A stretch of 7,741 nucleotides of DNA, taken from contig JAVBJW010000067.1 of NCBI GenBank assembly GCA_031546805.1, forward strand, positions 1 to 7,741, read 5' to 3'. The stretch comes from Mesenet sp031546805. GTDB lineage: Bacteria > Pseudomonadota > Alphaproteobacteria > Rickettsiales > Anaplasmataceae. The position numbers and the translations under genes were made by a program. Shown one piece after another: positions 1 through 6,743 of the stretch. Every line of letters starts with the position of its first letter. Position 1 is the first letter of the stretch. Under the pieces are notes generated by a model. That model searched no databases. It was not told the origin of the DNA and was given only the letters and a program-made list of their open reading frames with translations.

Positions 1-154
1 AGATTCTAGCAGATGTCACGGATACAGCGGCCAGAAGATAGCAAAAAACGGAATATTCAGGAAAAAAGAAACTATAAAAACTGAAATTGTTATTGAGGAG
101 AATGGAAAGATTTTGTCGGTTTCAAAGTCACATAGAGGTAGGACTTTAGAATAA
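1..154 (+). pseudogene. IS5-family transposase remnant (truncated, frameshifted)
   Basis: Broken internal part of a DDE transposase of the IS5 superfamily (DDE_Tnp_4 type). Frame starting at base 3 reads ILADVTDTAARR, a TAG at 39-41, then QKTEYSGKKK. At about base 71 the frame changes and continues as TIKTEIVIEENGK, then ILSVSKSHRGRT, to a TAA at 152-154. The D of DVT (12-14 or 15-17 region) matches the first catalytic Asp of this family, and the YSGKKK...KTEIVI...GKILSVSKSHRGR string is typical of it. Known family members continue after HRGR with a conserved HD, which is missing here, so the 3' part has been deleted. One nonsense codon, one frameshift of a few bases and the deletion mean it cannot make transposase. 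The gene enters from outside the window on the left. I am fairly sure of the superfamily but not of the subgroup. Confidence 0.75.
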
Positions 155-189
155 GAAAACAAGAGAAATTTTGGCATTACTTCTCTTGT
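150..189 (-). terminator. Rho-independent terminator of the rpsF...purB-tRNA unit
   Basis: Read on the minus strand, ACAAGAGAA (189-181) pairs perfectly with TTCTCTTGT (167-159) around a 13-base loop. It is followed at once by TTTCTTATT (158-150). A 9-bp stem plus a T-rich tail is the form of an intrinsic terminator. It lies 63 bases past the tRNA 3' end, where leftward transcription from purB and the tRNA should stop. The stem is A+T-rich, so strength is uncertain. On the plus strand no comparable T-run follows. Confidence 0.6.
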
Positions 190-218
190 GTTAATACCTT
201 TTCTTAGTTATGCAAAAA

Positions 219-237
219 CTCTATTGCATTTTAAAAA
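219..237 (+). repeat. Short IS-end-like repeat, copy 1
   Basis: CTCTATTGCATTT followed by TAAAAA. A nearly identical string lies at 6484-6503, with one substitution and one inserted G. Both copies are outside genes, in the same orientation, next to IS debris. The TTGCATTT core resembles the ends of IS5- and IS6-type elements in general form, so the pair may be leftover IS termini. This is inference from resemblance only. Confidence 0.3.
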
Positions 238-252
238 TGGTCTACTGATGAG

Positions 253-325
253 TGACTGAGGAGGGACTTGAACCCACGACCTAGAGATTATGATCCTCCC
301 GCTCTACCAACTGAGCTACTCAGCC
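253..325 (-). tRNA. tRNA-Met (anticodon CAU, elongator type)
   Basis: A 73-base cloverleaf reads 325 to 253. The acceptor arm GGCTGAG pairs with CTCAGTC (one G2-U71 wobble) and the discriminator is A73. The D stem is GCTC/GAGC. The anticodon stem GGAGG pairs with TCTCT (two G-U pairs), with CAT at 292-290. The T arm is GTGGG-TTCAAGT-CCCTC. The CCA end is not encoded and must be added after transcription. The fully paired G1-C72 argues against an initiator tRNA, which has an unpaired position 1-72. Oddities are A at position 32, where a pyrimidine is usual, and a U50-U64 mismatch in the T stem. CAU could also belong to a lysidine-modified tRNA-Ile, but the GGCTGAG acceptor and the D arm fit elongator Met better. 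It lies 28 bases downstream of purB and is probably cotranscribed with it. Confidence 0.93.
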
Positions 326-353
326 TTATATAATAAAATCTGCTGAAAAATTT

Positions 354-1652
354 CTAGATATCTTCAGCAAAGACTTGATTGTAAATATAATCAGTATGTT
401 TTGTATAATAATCAAAGTTGAATAAAGACTCAAGCTTTTCCAATGTAATACTTTTAAGCAACTCGTTATCCGCTTTTAATTCAGCAAGAAAATGACTGTT
501 ATTCTTCAAAACCTTCATTGCGCTATGTTGTACAATTCTATATGCTACTTCTCTGCTCAAACCAACATTTATGAGTTCAAGTAGAACACGTTGCGAAAAA
601 ACAAGACCGTTTAAAGAGTTTAAGTTTTTCTGTATATTTTTAGGGTGTATTACTAAATTATCTGCTAAATCTATTAGACGAGCAAGTGCAAAATCAATTG
701 CAATACAAGCATCTGGGGCAATACACCTTTCAACAGCAGAATGAGATATATCACGTTCATGCCATAAGGCAATATTTTCCAAAGCAGGCATTGCATAGCT
801 GCGTATTAAACGTGACAGCCCAGTAAGATTTTCACTAAGAATAGGATTGCATTTATGCGGCATAGCAGAACTTCCCTTTTGTTTTGCACTAAAATTCTCA
901 GAAACCTCTAACACCTCTGTCTTTTGTAGATTGCGAATCTCAACAGCAACATTTTCAATTGAACCTGCTATAACAGCCAAAGTTGAAAAAAACATAGCAT
1001 GACGATCGCGAGGAATAACTTGTGAAGATATGGTTTCAGGTTCAATCCCCAAAGCCTTTGCTACATATTCTTCAACAAAAGGGCTTACATTGGCAAAATT
1101 ACCAACAGCACCAGATATTTTACAAGTTGATATTTCTTTTTGTGCGTTTTTAAGTCTTCTATAATTACGTTTAAACTCAGCATAAAATCTAGCAAATTTT
1201 AATCCAAACGTCATTGGTTCTGCATGAACGCCATGACTGCGACCAACACACAAAATATATTTAGTTTCTTCAGCTTTGCGTTTCAGTATAATTAATAGGT
1301 TTTGTAAGTGCTCTAATAAAATATCACACGAACGTTTTAACTGTATAGCCAAACAAGTATCTAGAACATCAGAACTTGTCATACCATAGTGCATATAACG
1401 AACATCAGTATGTGTCTGCTCAGCAACATAAGTTAAAAACGCTATAACATCATGTTTTACATCAGATTCGATTTCTTGAATACGCTTAACGTCAAAATCT
1501 ATAATACTTAACTTTTTAGCAGTACCATTCGGTACAACATTTAACTCTTCTTGTGCCTTACAAGCTAGCCTTTCAATTTCTAACCATATTTTAAACTTAT
1601 TATTATCTTCCCATATAGAAGACATCTCTATTCGACTATAACGAGAAATCAC
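354..1652 (-). CDS. purB: Adenylosuccinate lyase
   Basis: A 432-residue member of the fumarase/aspartase superfamily. The enzyme acts twice in cytosolic purine synthesis: it releases fumarate from SAICAR to give AICAR, and from adenylosuccinate to give AMP. The N-terminus MISRYSR...IW is typical. H67 (VKHDV) and H140 (GRSHGVHAEPMTFG) align with the catalytic histidines known from the Bacillus enzyme. The superfamily signature GSSAMPHKCNP occupies 260-270 and holds the mobile-loop catalytic serine (S261/S262). Length is normal for the short bacterial form and no lesion is seen. The start is a GTG at 1652-1650, supported by AGGAG at 1662-1666, nine bases upstream; the N-terminus fits the family. 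It follows rplI by 53 bases on the same strand and is probably the last protein gene of that unit. Retention implies that the symbiont keeps de novo purine synthesis, as Anaplasmataceae do and Rickettsia does not. Confidence 0.97.
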   Translation of the reverse strand: MISRYSRIEMSSIWEDNNKFKIWLEIERLACKAQEELNVVPNGTAKKLSIIDFDVKRIQEIESDVKHDVIAFLTYVAEQTHTDVRYMHYGMTSSDVLDTCLAIQLKRSCDILLEHLQNLLIILKRKAEETKYILCVGRSHGVHAEPMTFGLKFARFYAEFKRNYRRLKNAQKEISTCKISGAVGNFANVSPFVEEYVAKALGIEPETISSQVIPRDRHAMFFSTLAVIAGSIENVAVEIRNLQKTEVLEVSENFSAKQKGSSAMPHKCNPILSENLTGLSRLIRSYAMPALENIALWHERDISHSAVERCIAPDACIAIDFALARLIDLADNLVIHPKNIQKNLNSLNGLVFSQRVLLELINVGLSREVAYRIVQHSAMKVLKNNSHFLAELKADNELLKSITLEKLESLFNFDYYTKHTDYIYNQVFAEDI

Positions 1653-1705
1653 AAATATCCACTCCTAGTGTTTAGAAAAAAAATTTATGCTATATAAAAA
1701 ATTAA

Positions 1706-2239
1706 CTATTGTTCGTCAGGCTTCTTTTCTTTTTGACTTTGCAATTTTACTCTACGTAATTCATCTGCATCTGTATTAGATTTAACAATATATACAGTAA
1801 TTAGAACAATCACTTCTGCATGCAGCTCTAACTTGACTGTATACTCCCCTAAGTTTTTGATCACATTTTCTACAAAAGACAAATTACGATGATGTATATT
1901 ACACCCCTCTTGCATTTGTACCAATGCTTCTGCAACATCACGGGTAGTTACAGAACCAAATAACCTACCATCTTTTGAAGCCTGTTTAACTAATATCACA
2001 AACTTACCTTCCAAAGACGAAGCTATATTTTTAGCTAATTCTAATTTTTGAGTATTTTTCTCTTCAAACAGTAAACGATTCTGTTCTAAAGATGCTAAAT
2101 TTTCTTTTGTAGCAAATACTGCTTTATTATGTGGTATGAGAAAATTACGAGCGTAACCAGGCTTAACTTTAACAGATTCGCCTACCTTACCTAACTTTCT
2201 AATACTTTCTTTTAAAATTATTAATGCACTACGGGACAT
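1706..2239 (-). CDS. rplI: Large-subunit ribosomal protein bL9
   Basis: Ribosomal protein bL9, a two-domain protein that binds 23S rRNA and reaches out from the 50S subunit. The N-terminal RNA-binding domain is clear: ALIILKESIRKLGKVGE and then VKVKPGYARNFLIP at residues 25-36 match the L9 signature. A long helical linker (about 45-75) leads to the C-terminal domain, which includes KDGRLFGSVTTRDVAEAL. A charged tail ending KEKKPDEQ makes the protein 177 residues against about 150 in E. coli. I start it at the ATG at 2239-2237 (MSRSALII). The frame is also open to a TTG at 2251, which would add MAFN and leave 5 bases after rpsR. Neither start has a clear Shine-Dalgarno sequence, and the ATG brings the N-terminus closer to the family's usual one. 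The stop is TAG. It sits third in the rpsF-rpsR-rplI order that is common in bacteria. Confidence 0.95.
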   Translation of the reverse strand: MSRSALIILKESIRKLGKVGESVKVKPGYARNFLIPHNKAVFATKENLASLEQNRLLFEEKNTQKLELAKNIASSLEGKFVILVKQASKDGRLFGSVTTRDVAEALVQMQEGCNIHHRNLSFVENVIKNLGEYTVKLELHAEVIVLITVYIVKSNTDADELRRVKLQSQKEKKPDEQ

Positions 2240-2256
2240 ATTAAAAGCCAATTTTT

Positions 2257-2526
2257 TTATTTATCACAATAAGGTAGAAGAGCTAGATAACGTGCCCTCT
2301 TTATAGCAAGAGCAAGTATTCTTTGTTTTTTTGCAGAAACAGAAGTTATTCGCCTTGGAAGTATCCTGCCATACTCAGAGGTAAATCTAGATAGTAAATT
2401 TCTATTTTTATAATCTATCTCATGCTCTGAATGCTCAAGTAAAGGACAGGTATAGGAACACTTAGAATTAGAATAAGTTTGCGGTAAAAAAGTATTATAA
2501 TTATTGTTCCTTTTATTTTCAACCAT
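2257..2526 (-). CDS. rpsR: Small-subunit ribosomal protein bS18
   Basis: Ribosomal protein bS18 of the 30S platform, which binds next to bS6 in 16S rRNA's central domain. The conserved core runs from residue 37 to the end: IDYKNRNLLSRF, then GRILPRRITSVSAKKQR, and AIKRARYLALLPYCDK. The last segment is the hallmark S18 tail. About 36 low-complexity, Asn-rich residues precede the core, longer than in E. coli, and include C23 and C27 in a CSYTC pattern. The start chosen is the ATG at 2526-2524, one base after the rpsF stop. It has AAAGGTGA (2539-2532) as a plausible ribosome-binding site inside the rpsF end. A GTG at 2535 in the same frame would add MNK and overlap rpsF by 8 bases. Tight spacing indicates translational coupling with rpsF. 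Confidence 0.96.
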   Translation of the reverse strand: MVENKRNNNYNTFLPQTYSNSKCSYTCPLLEHSEHEIDYKNRNLLSRFTSEYGRILPRRITSVSAKKQRILALAIKRARYLALLPYCDK

Positions 2527-2527
2527 C

Positions 2528-2905
2528 TTATTCACCTTTCATGCTATTATTTACTTGAATCATAAATGAATCACCTTCATAAAAATTATCAACCCCAATA
2601 CAAAGGTAACGTATAATATTTTCATTCAACTTTACCTTACGTTCAATCTCGCCCATTTTCGAAGGAAAAGAAGATATATTCAACATACAATAATGACCCT
2701 TCGTCATCTTATCAATAGGGTATGCAAAATCTAAAAGCCCCCAGTACTCATGTTTAACCAATTCCGCCTCATTTTTTGCTAAAAGAGAGATTAATTCTTG
2801 TATTAAACCCTCCACCTCATGCTGAACTAAACTTTGTTGAGCTATAAAGGTAAACTCATATGGACGCTTCGTTTCTTTCTTAACTATTGATGCTACTTGA
2901 GCCAC
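2528..2905 (-). CDS. rpsF: Small-subunit ribosomal protein bS6
   Basis: Ribosomal protein bS6, partner of bS18 on the 30S platform. The ferredoxin-like fold begins at YEFTFIAQQSL (residues 16-26) and includes LVKHEYWGLLDFAYPIDKMTKGHYCML (about 49-75), whose WGLLDFAYPI strand is the recognisable S6 motif. The protein has 125 residues. It starts at a GTG (2905-2903) preceded by AGGAAGAG at 2916-2909, which is a good ribosome-binding site. This gives an N-terminal extension of about 15 residues before the usual first strand. The next in-frame Met is at residue 67, well inside the fold, so a much later start is not possible. It is the first gene of the rpsF-rpsR-rplI set, with its own promoter in the 67-base gap after dnaE. 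Confidence 0.95.
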   Translation of the reverse strand: MAQVASIVKKETKRPYEFTFIAQQSLVQHEVEGLIQELISLLAKNEAELVKHEYWGLLDFAYPIDKMTKGHYCMLNISSFPSKMGEIERKVKLNENIIRYLCIGVDNFYEGDSFMIQVNNSMKGE

Positions 2906-2939
2906 TGTCTCTTCCTACACATAAACATAATAATTATCG

Positions 2940-2967
2940 ATTATATAAGAATATTTAACACAATCAA
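2940..2967 (-). promoter_or_regulatory. Sigma70-type promoter upstream of rpsF
   Basis: Read on the minus strand, TTGATT (2967-2962) is followed by a 16-base spacer and a perfect TATAAT (2945-2940). Initiation would fall near 2933, giving a leader of about 28 bases that carries the rpsF ribosome-binding site. It lies wholly in the gap between the dnaE stop and the rpsF start. The -35 box matches the consensus in 4 of 6 positions. In such A+T-rich DNA, -10-like boxes arise easily, but position and spacing are both right. Confidence 0.6.
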
Positions 2968-2972
2968 GAGGT

Positions 2973-5900
2973 TTATATAAATTCTATTTTTCTTATCCAT
3001 TTAAAATCAGATATTTGTTTTGCGATATCTGGAGTAATAAAATAGCCACCTTGAAGCTCAATTTCAACATTACAATCTTGTGTAATCACTACAATAATTA
3101 CATTGCTCTTACCTTTGATTTTAAGTGCTAAAGACAATTCTGCAATATTACTAGTGTCTTCAACTTCTATAACCAGTTGATTAATTGTAGAAGCTACTTT
3201 ATTAGAAAAGTCATATATTTTCCTACCTACAAGTCTTGTATTATTATCGCCTATAACACCAAGATCTATTATAACAGCTAACCCAATTGAGAATAATTCC
3301 CTTTTCTCTTCTATGATTTTATCATCATAGAAAGCTATCTCAGATATATTATAAGGATCTGAAATTGTAACAATAGCAAATCTACCTCTCTCCGATGTTC
3401 TCATACGCACACTTGATATTATTGCAGCAACCATACTACTTCTGTTACTACTAATCTTACCAACAAAACTTATCTTTAATTTTTCTAATAACTCCTGGTA
3501 CTTCTCTAAAGGGTGATTTTGAAGATAAAAACCTAAAGAAAAAAACTCTTGCTCTAACTTTTCTTCTTCATTCCAAACTTCAGTTATCATCAAATTTGGC
3601 TTTGTAATTTCTAAATTACCAAACAAACTTGATTGATTTAGGTTATCACTTTGCTTATTTCTACTCATAAAATCTAATAAAGTTTCAATTGAATCGTTAA
3701 GCTGCTTTCTATTTTTATGAATGTTCTCACAAGCTCCAGATTTTATTATACTCTCTAGCATTCTCTTATTTAATAAGTTACAACCTGCATTACTTAAAAA
3801 ATCCCATATATCGTCATAAGGTTTGAAACGCTTATTTACTATTTCTTGTGCAGCAAGAAGACCAACGTTTCTTAAGGCTCCTAATCCATAACGTATCGAT
3901 TCATTTTCTATAGAAAACTCAGCTCTAGAGCAACTAATATCTGGAGGTAAAATTTTTACTCCATTAAACTTTGCTGCGTTACAAAACAAACTGAGTTTAT
4001 CTCTATCATTAATATTTAGGTTCATTAAAGCTGTAAAGAATTCAAGCGGGTAGTTAGCCTTAAGATAAGCAGTTTGATACGCTATCAGCGCATAAGCAGC
4101 AGCATGTGATTTATTAAAACCATAGCCAGCAAATTTCGCTACTAAATCAAAAATATAGCTTGCCCTTTCTGTATCAATACCATTTTTTATTGCACCATTT
4201 ATAAAAGTTTTACGTTGCTCATCCATTTCTTCCTTTATCTTCTTACCCATAGCGCGTCTTAGCAGATCTGCTTCCACTAAACTATATCCAGACATTATGC
4301 GTGCTATTTCCATAACTTGCTCTTGGTAGATTATAACGCCAAATGTTTCTTTTAGTACATGCTTCAGTATTGGATGAAGATAATCTACTTTTTCTAATCC
4401 ATGCTTGCGTGCAATGTAAGTTGGAATGTTATTCATAGGCCCTGGACGATAAAGAGAGATTAAAGCAATAATATCTTCAATACAGTCTGGCTTCAATTTT
4501 GTTAAAGTCTCCCTCATTCCTGAACTTTCAAGTTGGAATATACCAATTGCATCACCACTTGATAGTAACTCGTAAGTTTTTTTATCATTTAAAAGTATAG
4601 ATGAAATATCAAATTTAGTTGCATCTCTATTTATTAAATTGCAAATATGTTTTATCAGAGTAAGTGTGCTGAGGCCTAGGAAGTCAAATTTTATTAGCCC
4701 TGCTTTTTCAACATACTTCATACTATATTGAGTAATTGGTAAGTTAGAGCTAGGATCATAATATATGGGTATTAAATCTTCCAATTTTCTGTCACAGATC
4801 ACAATTCCTGCTGCATGAGTTGAAACGTGGCGACAAATTCCTTCAAGCTTCAAAGATATATCAAGCAACTTATATACAGCTTTATCACTATCACGTTCTT
4901 TTTGCAGATTTTTATCCATAGCAATTGCTTGTGATAAAGTGACAGGATTAATAGGATTAAATGGAATCATCTTACATATTCTATCAACTTGTGAGTAAGG
5001 CATCTGTAGCACCCTACCAACATCGCGCAGTACTGCTTTTGCTTGTAATTTTCCAAAAGTTATTATTTGTGCAACATAGCCATACTTTTCTTTAACATAA
5101 TTAATTACATCATCTCTCCCCTCTTGACAGAAATCGATATCAAAATCAGGCATAGATACACGGCCAGGGTTTAAGAACCTTTCAAATATTAGTCCAAATT
5201 TTATTGGATCTAATTCTGTAATTTTCAGAACCCATGCAACCAATGAACCAGCGCCAGATCCTCTACCAGGTCCAACAGGTATATCATTTCTTTTGCTCCA
5301 ACAAATAAAATCAGAAACTATGAGAAAATAACCGGAATAATTCATTGAAGTTATTACATCTAATTCATATTTTAAACGGTCGTAATATTTTTGTTTTGTT
5401 TCTTCATTTAAGCAATCGTTTGAAAGACGCAATTCTAAACCAGAGGTAGCCTGCTCTTTTAGCTCATCAGCTTCAGTTTTACCACTAGAACAAGGAAATT
5501 TTGGTAAAATGGCACCTCTTACCTCAGGCATAAACGCACATCTTTGTGCTATTAACATAGTATTATTTATTGCCTCTGGTATATCAGAAAATAACTTTTG
5601 CATTTCAGTTGCAGATTTAAAATAGTGCTCTGAAGTTAATCTTTTTCTATTCTCATCAAGCACATAACCACCTGCAGCAATACAAGTAAGTACATCATAA
5701 GCCTCATAATCAGACTTCTTAGCAAAGAAAACGTCATTTGTTGCAACAAGAGGAATATTATTGCTATAAGCAATATCTATTAGATTTTCTTCTAAGTCTG
5801 CTTCTTCTTTTACACTATGACGCTGTAATTCAACATATATATTACCTTTAAAAATGGATAGTAAATTATTGATAAAATTGATGCTGTCTTTACTTCCTTC

Positions 5901-6320
5901 AAGTATAAGCTGAGATAATATACCGCTGTAGCCACCAGTTAAAGCTATTAGACCATCTTTAAGACAAGATAAATTATCAACATCTATATAAGCATTATCA
6001 TTTTGATGTTTACACCTTTTAAAAGACTCACTTACTAAGTTTACTAAATTAATATAACCTTGCTCGTTCTTTGCTAGTAGCAATATAGGTGCAACTGCAC
6101 CATTATCTAAATATTTAACCATAAGATTGCACCCCACAATTGGCTGTACACCTTTTGCTAAAGCGTGTTCTGCAAATTCTAACGAACCAAATAAATTACC
6201 AGAATCTGCAATTGCCAATGCTGGCATATTATTTTGCACACATAAGTTAACTAACTCTTCAATTTTAATTGATCCTTCAAGTAAAGAATAAACACTGTGA
6301 GTACGTAGGTGAATGAACAT
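2973..6320 (-). CDS. dnaE: DNA polymerase III alpha subunit
   Basis: Catalytic alpha subunit of the replicative C-family DNA polymerase, 1115 residues (E. coli 1160). The PHP domain covers about 1-200 (MFIHLRTHSVYSLLEGS; IADSGNLFG; VATNDVFFA). Several positions that bind metal in active PHP domains are changed, so proofreading should come from a separate epsilon subunit. The palm and fingers follow: PVGPGRGSGAGSLVAW (348-363), MPDFDIDFC with D392 and D394, and LIKFDFLGL with D546, equivalent to the three catalytic Asp of E. coli (401, 403, 555). GIFQLESSGM, SLYRPGPMNN and FNKSHAAAYA are strongly conserved blocks. A helix-hairpin-helix region lies near 815-870. QSSLF at 896-900 fits the internal beta-clamp-binding motif. 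An OB fold lies at about 950-1040 and a short C-terminal domain follows. The ATG start at 6320 has AAGGT at 6329-6325. No lesion is seen. Confidence 0.98.
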   Translation of the reverse strand: MFIHLRTHSVYSLLEGSIKIEELVNLCVQNNMPALAIADSGNLFGSLEFAEHALAKGVQPIVGCNLMVKYLDNGAVAPILLLAKNEQGYINLVNLVSESFKRCKHQNDNAYIDVDNLSCLKDGLIALTGGYSGILSQLILEGSKDSINFINNLLSIFKGNIYVELQRHSVKEEADLEENLIDIAYSNNIPLVATNDVFFAKKSDYEAYDVLTCIAAGGYVLDENRKRLTSEHYFKSATEMQKLFSDIPEAINNTMLIAQRCAFMPEVRGAILPKFPCSSGKTEADELKEQATSGLELRLSNDCLNEETKQKYYDRLKYELDVITSMNYSGYFLIVSDFICWSKRNDIPVGPGRGSGAGSLVAWVLKITELDPIKFGLIFERFLNPGRVSMPDFDIDFCQEGRDDVINYVKEKYGYVAQIITFGKLQAKAVLRDVGRVLQMPYSQVDRICKMIPFNPINPVTLSQAIAMDKNLQKERDSDKAVYKLLDISLKLEGICRHVSTHAAGIVICDRKLEDLIPIYYDPSSNLPITQYSMKYVEKAGLIKFDFLGLSTLTLIKHICNLINRDATKFDISSILLNDKKTYELLSSGDAIGIFQLESSGMRETLTKLKPDCIEDIIALISLYRPGPMNNIPTYIARKHGLEKVDYLHPILKHVLKETFGVIIYQEQVMEIARIMSGYSLVEADLLRRAMGKKIKEEMDEQRKTFINGAIKNGIDTERASYIFDLVAKFAGYGFNKSHAAAYALIAYQTAYLKANYPLEFFTALMNLNINDRDKLSLFCNAAKFNGVKILPPDISCSRAEFSIENESIRYGLGALRNVGLLAAQEIVNKRFKPYDDIWDFLSNAGCNLLNKRMLESIIKSGACENIHKNRKQLNDSIETLLDFMSRNKQSDNLNQSSLFGNLEITKPNLMITEVWNEEEKLEQEFFSLGFYLQNHPLEKYQELLEKLKISFVGKISSNRSSMVAAIISSVRMRTSERGRFAIVTISDPYNISEIAFYDDKIIEEKRELFSIGLAVIIDLGVIGDNNTRLVGRKIYDFSNKVASTINQLVIEVEDTSNIAELSLALKIKGKSNVIIVVITQDCNVEIELQGGYFITPDIAKQISDFKWIRKIEFI

Positions 6321-6376
6321 TACTACCTTATAAAATAAATATGCTGTTGCTTAAATATAAACTTAAATCATGTTAT

Positions 6377-6405
6377 ATTATAAATATATTATATAAAATT
6401 CTAAC
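6377..6405 (-). promoter_or_regulatory. Possible dnaE promoter region
   Basis: The 150 bases upstream of dnaE are extremely A+T-rich. On the minus strand two exact TATAAT strings occur, at 6393-6388 and 6382-6377, 57 to 73 bases before the dnaE ATG. No good -35 box sits at the right distance (the best is a weak TTAGAA-like string near 6404-6399). The gap 6321-6539 shows no other gene or clear structure. Confidence 0.25.
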
Positions 6406-6483
6406 AGAAAATTTAGAACAACGATTTGGTCTATCTATCAGTAAAAAATATTATTTTAGTCAATACTATTCTCTAACGTGGAT

Positions 6484-6503
6484 CTCTGTTGCATTTGTAA
6501 AAA
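6484..6503 (+). repeat. Short IS-end-like repeat, copy 2
   Basis: CTCTGTTGCATTT followed by GTAAAAA, the partner of the string at 219-237. It lies just upstream of the small ORF at 6540. Its TTGCAT (6489-6494), with TATGAT 15 bases on (6510-6515), could serve as a weak outward promoter, as happens at IS ends. Too short to prove common origin. Confidence 0.3.
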
Positions 6504-6539
6504 ACAATATATGATGAAATTATACTAATTTGTGGCGTA

Positions 6540-6671
6540 ATGATTGCAGTAGGAATTACCATTGCAATGATAGCAATGTGTTGCGCTGTTGTTGCAAGTT
6601 GCGTAAGAGAAACTAATGAAGTTACAAGTGTTAGATCTGTTAATACAGGTAAGAACAATATTACAAAGTAA
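6540..6671 (+). CDS. Possible small single-pass membrane protein, 43 aa
   Basis: The frame opens after a TAA at 6498-6500 and its first ATG is at 6540. It encodes MIAVGITIAMIAMCCAVVAS, then CVRETNEVTSVRSVN and a basic end TGKNNITK. Residues 2-21 form one continuous hydrophobic stretch long enough to cross a membrane. It contains two adjacent Cys, with a third just after; the rest is polar. I do not recognise a family. No Shine-Dalgarno sequence precedes the ATG, and the open frame extends 13 codons upstream without a usual start, so it may be the tail of a longer decayed gene. It could also be a lipoprotein-like or peptide-toxin-like product, but nothing proves either. The opposite strand is also open over 6473-6658; that looks like a shadow of this frame. 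Confidence 0.35.
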   Translation: MIAVGITIAMIAMCCAVVASCVRETNEVTSVRSVNTGKNNITK

Positions 6672-6697
6672 AAATAAAAATGGCATAGTTTAAAATT

Positions 6698-6737
6698 ATC
6701 TCAGATCGAAATCGGCGAAAGCGTTTTGGCTTGAGAT
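6698..6737. other. Imperfect palindrome / hairpin with GAAA loop
   Basis: ATCTCA (6698-6703) pairs with TGAGAT (6732-6737). CGAAA (6707-6711) pairs with TTTTG (6724-6728) using one G-U pair when transcribed from the plus strand. GC (6715-6716) pairs with GC (6721-6722) around GAAA, a GNRA-type tetraloop. The whole is a 40-base rod with small internal loops, richer in G+C than its surroundings. It lies between two convergent frames (stops at 6671 and 6744), so it could act as a weak bidirectional terminator, although neither side has a strong T-run. An IS end structure is the alternative. Confidence 0.35.
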
Positions 6738-6743
6738 TTAATA

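Noticed and set aside
2240..2251. TTG at 2251 as the rplI start
   Set aside because: It would add four residues not expected in bL9 and has no ribosome-binding site; the ATG at 2239 is preferred. It cannot be fully excluded.
6361..6400. A+T-rich self-complementary stretch upstream of dnaE as a replication origin
   Set aside because: No DnaA-box cluster or other origin element is visible. Alternating A and T explains the pairing.
6473..6658. Minus-strand open frame of 61 codons, rich in Leu, Thr and Ile
   Set aside because: It lies antisense to the 43-residue plus-strand frame and mirrors its hydrophobic codons. No ribosome-binding site or family resemblance was seen.
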